Made by a program: the position numbers and the translations under genes
NCBI GenBank assembly: GCA_963772445.1
Contig: CAVYXK010000014.1
Coordinates: forward strand, 434,001-498,000
Length of the DNA stretch: 64,000 nt
Direction: 5' to 3'
DNA from: CAVYXK01 sp963772445
GTDB lineage: Bacteria; Pseudomonadota; Alphaproteobacteria; Acetobacterales; Acetobacteraceae
In this document: one piece after another, positions 61,335 to 64,000 of the stretch
Layout: every line of letters begins with the position of its first letter
How positions within the stretch are numbered: position 1 is the stretch's first letter
Notes under the pieces: generated by a model
What the model was told of the DNA's origin: nothing
What the model saw: only the letters and a program-made list of their open reading frames with translations
Databases searched by the model: none

Positions 61335-62210
61335 ATGGCACAGCGTCCGATCTGGCGGGGTCACCTTCGACTCGCCCTCGTGTCCTGCCCCGTCGCGCTT
61401 TTTGCGGCGAAGCACGAACGGAACGCGATCCGATTCAACATGATCAACCCGGAGACGGGCAACCGGATCCGAATGATCACGGCCGATGCAGAGACCGGCA
61501 AAGAGCTGGCGCGCCGCGACTTGGTGAAGGGATACGAATTCGCAAAGAACCGATATCTGCTGTTGACAGACGCGGACTTTGATTCGGTGAAGGTCGAGAG
61601 CTCATCGATCATGACCATCGAGAAGTTCGTCGATGCGGACTCGATCGACCCGGTTTACTATGACGAAAGCTATTACCTGGCACCCGACGGCGATGCCGGG
61701 GCAGACGTTTATGCGGTCCTGCGCGATGCCATCGCACAGACGGGGCGCGTTGCGCTGGCTCGGGTTGTCATCGCGCAGCGCGAGCGGACCATCGGCATCC
61801 GGGCCACCGACCAGGGCCTCGTCGCCCAGACCCTTTCAGAGCAGCGCGATATGAACAACGCCTCGGACCTCTTCAGCGCCAAGTCTGGTGAGAAGAGCGA
61901 TCCGGAGATGGTGAAACTGGCCGTCCAACTGATTGACCGACAGACCGGCCGCTACGACGCGTCGGACGTTGAGGATCGATATGAAACCCGGCTACGAGCT
62001 ATGATCGACGCCAAGCTGAAGGGCGAGGGGGTCGATCGCGAGCAGCCTGCTCCGGAAGACCGGGGCAATGTCGTCGACCTCATGGCGGCGCTTAAGAAGA
62101 GCCTCGGGCAGTCATCCGAGAAGTCCCCAGCCAAAGAGAAACCCGCCGCCAAGGCGCCGGAAAAGACCCCGGCGCCTCAGGCCGCCAAATCCTCTCGCAA
62201 GCGGGCATGA
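61335..62210 (+). CDS. ku: Ku protein (non-homologous end joining)
   Basis: 291 residues from ATG 61335. The N-terminal RPIWRGHLRLALVSCPVALFAA is the bacterial Ku signature. The Ku core continues with RIRMITADAETGKELARRDLVKGYEFAKNRYLLLTDADF, DPVYYDESYYLAPDG, ALARVVIAQRERTIGI and VKLAVQLIDRQTGRYD. A Lys/Ala/Pro-rich C-terminal tail (from about residue 255) probably binds DNA. Ku forms a ring on DNA ends and recruits ligase LigD. No ligD is in the window. Confidence 0.94.
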   Translation: MAQRPIWRGHLRLALVSCPVALFAAKHERNAIRFNMINPETGNRIRMITADAETGKELARRDLVKGYEFAKNRYLLLTDADFDSVKVESSSIMTIEKFVDADSIDPVYYDESYYLAPDGDAGADVYAVLRDAIAQTGRVALARVVIAQRERTIGIRATDQGLVAQTLSEQRDMNNASDLFSAKSGEKSDPEMVKLAVQLIDRQTGRYDASDVEDRYETRLRAMIDAKLKGEGVDREQPAPEDRGNVVDLMAALKKSLGQSSEKSPAKEKPAAKAPEKTPAPQAAKSSRKRA

Positions 62211-62374
62211 CCGTCGGGCTCCTCTTCGAGCCAGCGCGCGAGACGGACATTCATCCCCCGCTCTTCTGAGCAGACGAGGCAGTACTCCTCATCGTCGGTG
62301 CCCAGCCAACCAAGCTCGACGTGTCCGAACCCGCACTCCGGACACTGGAACGCCCAAACACGAGATTTCGACAT
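62177..62374 (-). CDS. small zinc-ribbon protein
   Basis: 65 residues (MSKSRVWAFQCPECGFGHVELGWLGTDDEEYCLVCSEERG). CPxC and CxxC pairs about 22 residues apart form a rubredoxin-like zinc ribbon, with a helical acidic tail. It is convergent with ku and overlaps its last 34 bp. Composition and paired cysteines argue that it is real; the function is unknown. Confidence 0.55.
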   Translation of the reverse strand: MSKSRVWAFQCPECGFGHVELGWLGTDDEEYCLVCSEERGMNVRLARWLEEEPDGHARLREDLAA

Positions 62375-62634
62375 TGCACCCCCGATCCGCTACGGATTGG
62401 CTCGCTGCCACATGTGCCCGAGTTGGAAGAAGGGCTGGCTGCGTCGCGCATAGGAATGCACTGCGCAACCGGAGGTTGTCAATAATCCTGTTCAGCATCC
62501 CATCCGGAGAACTTAGCAGTTGTCGCTCGCGCGTTGGGAGATCCCCTCGCGGAGACGCAGGATATGGTAGTCCAGCGGGTCCGGGAGACGCGGTCTGGTT
62601 TGGGCTGGGCAAGCGACGCAGAGGGCACAAGGCC

Positions 62635-63922
62635 ATGAGCGCAATCTCCGCCACCGAGGTCGCCGCGGCCGTTGCAGACCAGCGTGACAGGGCTGCCGCG
62701 CTGTTCGAGGCGCTACGTCGGGACGGGCTCGACGAACCCGGGGTCACCCGCGATCCCTATGGCCCCGGCGAGCAACGCGCCCACGCCACCGTGGCAGAGG
62801 CGGCCACGCGGGTCGGACTGGAGATCACCCGCGATGCGGCGGCGAATCTCTATATGACACTCCCCGGGAGGGACCGTGCCGCGCCTTCCGTGGTGCTCGG
62901 CTCGCATCTCGATTCGGTGCCGCATGGCGGCAATTTCGACGGCGCAGCCGGCGTGCTGGCGGGCCTTCTGTCTCGTCGCGCTGCAGCGTCTCGGCCTGAC
63001 GCCGGCCTGCGATGTAACCGTGATGGCCATCCGCGCCGAGGAGAGCATCTGGTTTCAAGTCTCCTACATTGGCAGCCGCGCGGCGCTTGGCGCGCTGCCG
63101 GACGGCGCATTGGAGGCGCGCCGGATCGACACCGGGCGCACGCTTGCGGAGCACATTGCGGAATGCGGCGGCGATCCGGCGCCGCTGCGGGCGGGGGAGC
63201 GGTTCCTCGAGCCCGCGCGACTGCGCGCTTATCTCGAACTGCATATCGAGCAGGCGCCGAGCCTGATCGAGGCCGGCAGGCCGGTCGCCATCTGCACGGG
63301 AATCCCCGGCAATTTCCGGTATCCGGATGCTCGCATCGAAGGTAGCCATGACCATGTCGGCCTGCCGCGTCGTTTTCGCCACGACGCGGCTTTGGCAGGC
63401 GCCGAGTTCGCCGTGGCGCTCGACCGATTATGGGAGGAACGCGAAGCGAACGGCGTGCCAATGGCCTGCACGATCGGTCGTTTCCATACGGATCCAGCGC
63501 TGCACGGGATGACGATCGTGCCCGGATCGTTCCATTTCAGCTTGGATGTGCGGGCCTATGACGAGGCGGTGCTGTTGGAGTTGGATTATCGGGTCGATGC
63601 GATCATCGCCGGGATCGAGCAGCGGCGCGGTGTGCGCTTCCATCGCGGCCCCAAGGCTCGCGCGGCAGTCGGCCACGTCGATCCCGCGATCCGCGCCGCG
63701 CTGCTGGCGGGAGCGGCCGAACTTGCTGCGCCGGCGCTGGAGCTTGGCAGCCCCGCATCGCACGACGCGGCAGCGTTCGCGGCGGCTGGTGTGCCGATGG
63801 GCATGGTGTTCGTGCGCAACGCCAACGGCAGCCATAACCCGTACGAGGCGATGACGATCGACGATTTCCTGGCTGGCACGTCGGTCATGGCGTGGTGGCT
63901 GGCGACGACGCTGTGTGGCTGA
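62635..63922 (+). pseudogene. M20-type amidohydrolase (allantoate/carbamoyl amino acid hydrolase), frameshifted
   Basis: From ATG 62635 the first part contains the dimetal-site segments LGSHLDSVPHGGNFDGAAGVLAGLL. One extra base near 62969-62971 shifts the frame, which resumes as LVALQRLGLTPACDVTVMAIRAEES, LELHIEQAPSLIEAG, VAICTGIPGNFRY, GSFHFSLDVRAYDEAVL and SHDAAAFAAAGVPMGMVFVRNANGSHNPYE. These are the order and spacing of Zn-dependent hydantoinase/carbamoylase family enzymes, which release ammonia and CO2 from ureido or carbamoyl substrates. Removing one base gives 429 codons, normal length. All metal ligands are present, so either a recent knockout or a sequencing error. Confidence 0.82.
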
Positions 63923-64000
63923 CGCTTCTGGCTACCGCGTGCGAGCTAGTTAGATCCTCTACTCCCCCGGCCGAGGCACCGGCTCGCGCAGCTCGAGCGG

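Noticed and set aside
63959..64000. Possible C-terminal end of a minus-strand gene (stop at 63959, reading LELREPVPRPGE)
   Set aside because: Only 13 codons are inside the window, too few to support a call.
1..64000. tRNA, rRNA and CRISPR loci
   Set aside because: None could be recognised by eye on either strand; a covariance-model search would be needed to exclude small RNAs.

Overview
The window is GC-rich DNA with dense short-spaced operons. It looks like an alphaproteobacterium, most likely an Acetobacteraceae-type (Rhodospirillales/Acetobacterales) member. The grounds are the rplU-rpmA-obgE-proB and proA-nadD-rsfS housekeeping blocks, the long Ala/Pro/Glu tail on ribosomal protein L21, the DUF1127 protein and the abundance of polyamine- and sugar-type ABC operons. 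This taxonomic call is an inference; no 16S or tRNA gene was seen. LAYOUT. 1-7 kb: a partial gluzincin metalloprotease, a conserved HEMLEM-motif protein, a large cyclase/ATPase regulator broken by one frameshift and one amber codon, and a gene that has lost its middle. 7-10.7 kb: methyltransferase and TSUP permease genes, then rsfS, nadD and proA on the minus strand; rsfS and perhaps nadD appear to use unusual start codons. 11-18.4 kb: a five-gene sugar ABC transporter/glycoside hydrolase operon, an alpha/beta hydrolase and an AldO-like alditol oxidase. 18.4-22.1 kb: an NHL-DUF1501-DUF1800 triplet carrying about 16 small indels. 22.7-25.9 kb: rplU, rpmA, obgE and proB. 25.9-27.2 kb: a LysR regulator divergent from a DUF1127 gene. 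27.2-40.2 kb: an accessory, decaying zone. It holds an IS4-family element, an arylsulfatase, a permease relic, frame-broken BASS and DUF2254 genes, and two inverted 1441-bp IS110/IS1111 copies flanking an IS1634-like element. This IS complex sits inside a DUF4105 (Lnb-type) gene whose two ends can still be read on either side. 40.6-46.6 kb: a polyamine-type ABC operon with an amidohydrolase, then a sigma-factor gene coupled to a small protein. 46.7-54.4 kb: a PIMT-like methyltransferase, a duplicated molybdopterin-oxidoreductase gene (one copy decayed) and a Russian-doll insertion. In the insertion a large serine recombinase element lies inside an IS4-family transposase gene, which in turn lies inside a branched-chain-type solute-binding-protein gene. 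Removing each layer computationally restores the host reading frame exactly. 54.4-64 kb: a 2-hydroxyacid dehydrogenase, an EthD protein, a secreted cysteine protein, a LysR regulator divergent from wrbA-pirin-GNAT genes, an NrtR-like regulator, DUF2147, Ku, a zinc ribbon protein and a frame-broken M20-type amidohydrolase. HOW IT WORKS TOGETHER. The stable parts are ribosome biogenesis and GTPase functions (L21, L27, ObgE, RsfS), NAD and proline synthesis (NadD, ProA, ProB), and two complete uptake operons each paired with a hydrolase that probably acts on the imported compound. The unstable parts are the 27-40 kb and 48-53 kb zones, where IS elements and a recombinase have landed in and beside transport and envelope genes. 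Many otherwise well-conserved genes carry exactly one single-base indel. Sequence error is therefore a live alternative to true pseudogenisation, and this is flagged entry by entry.
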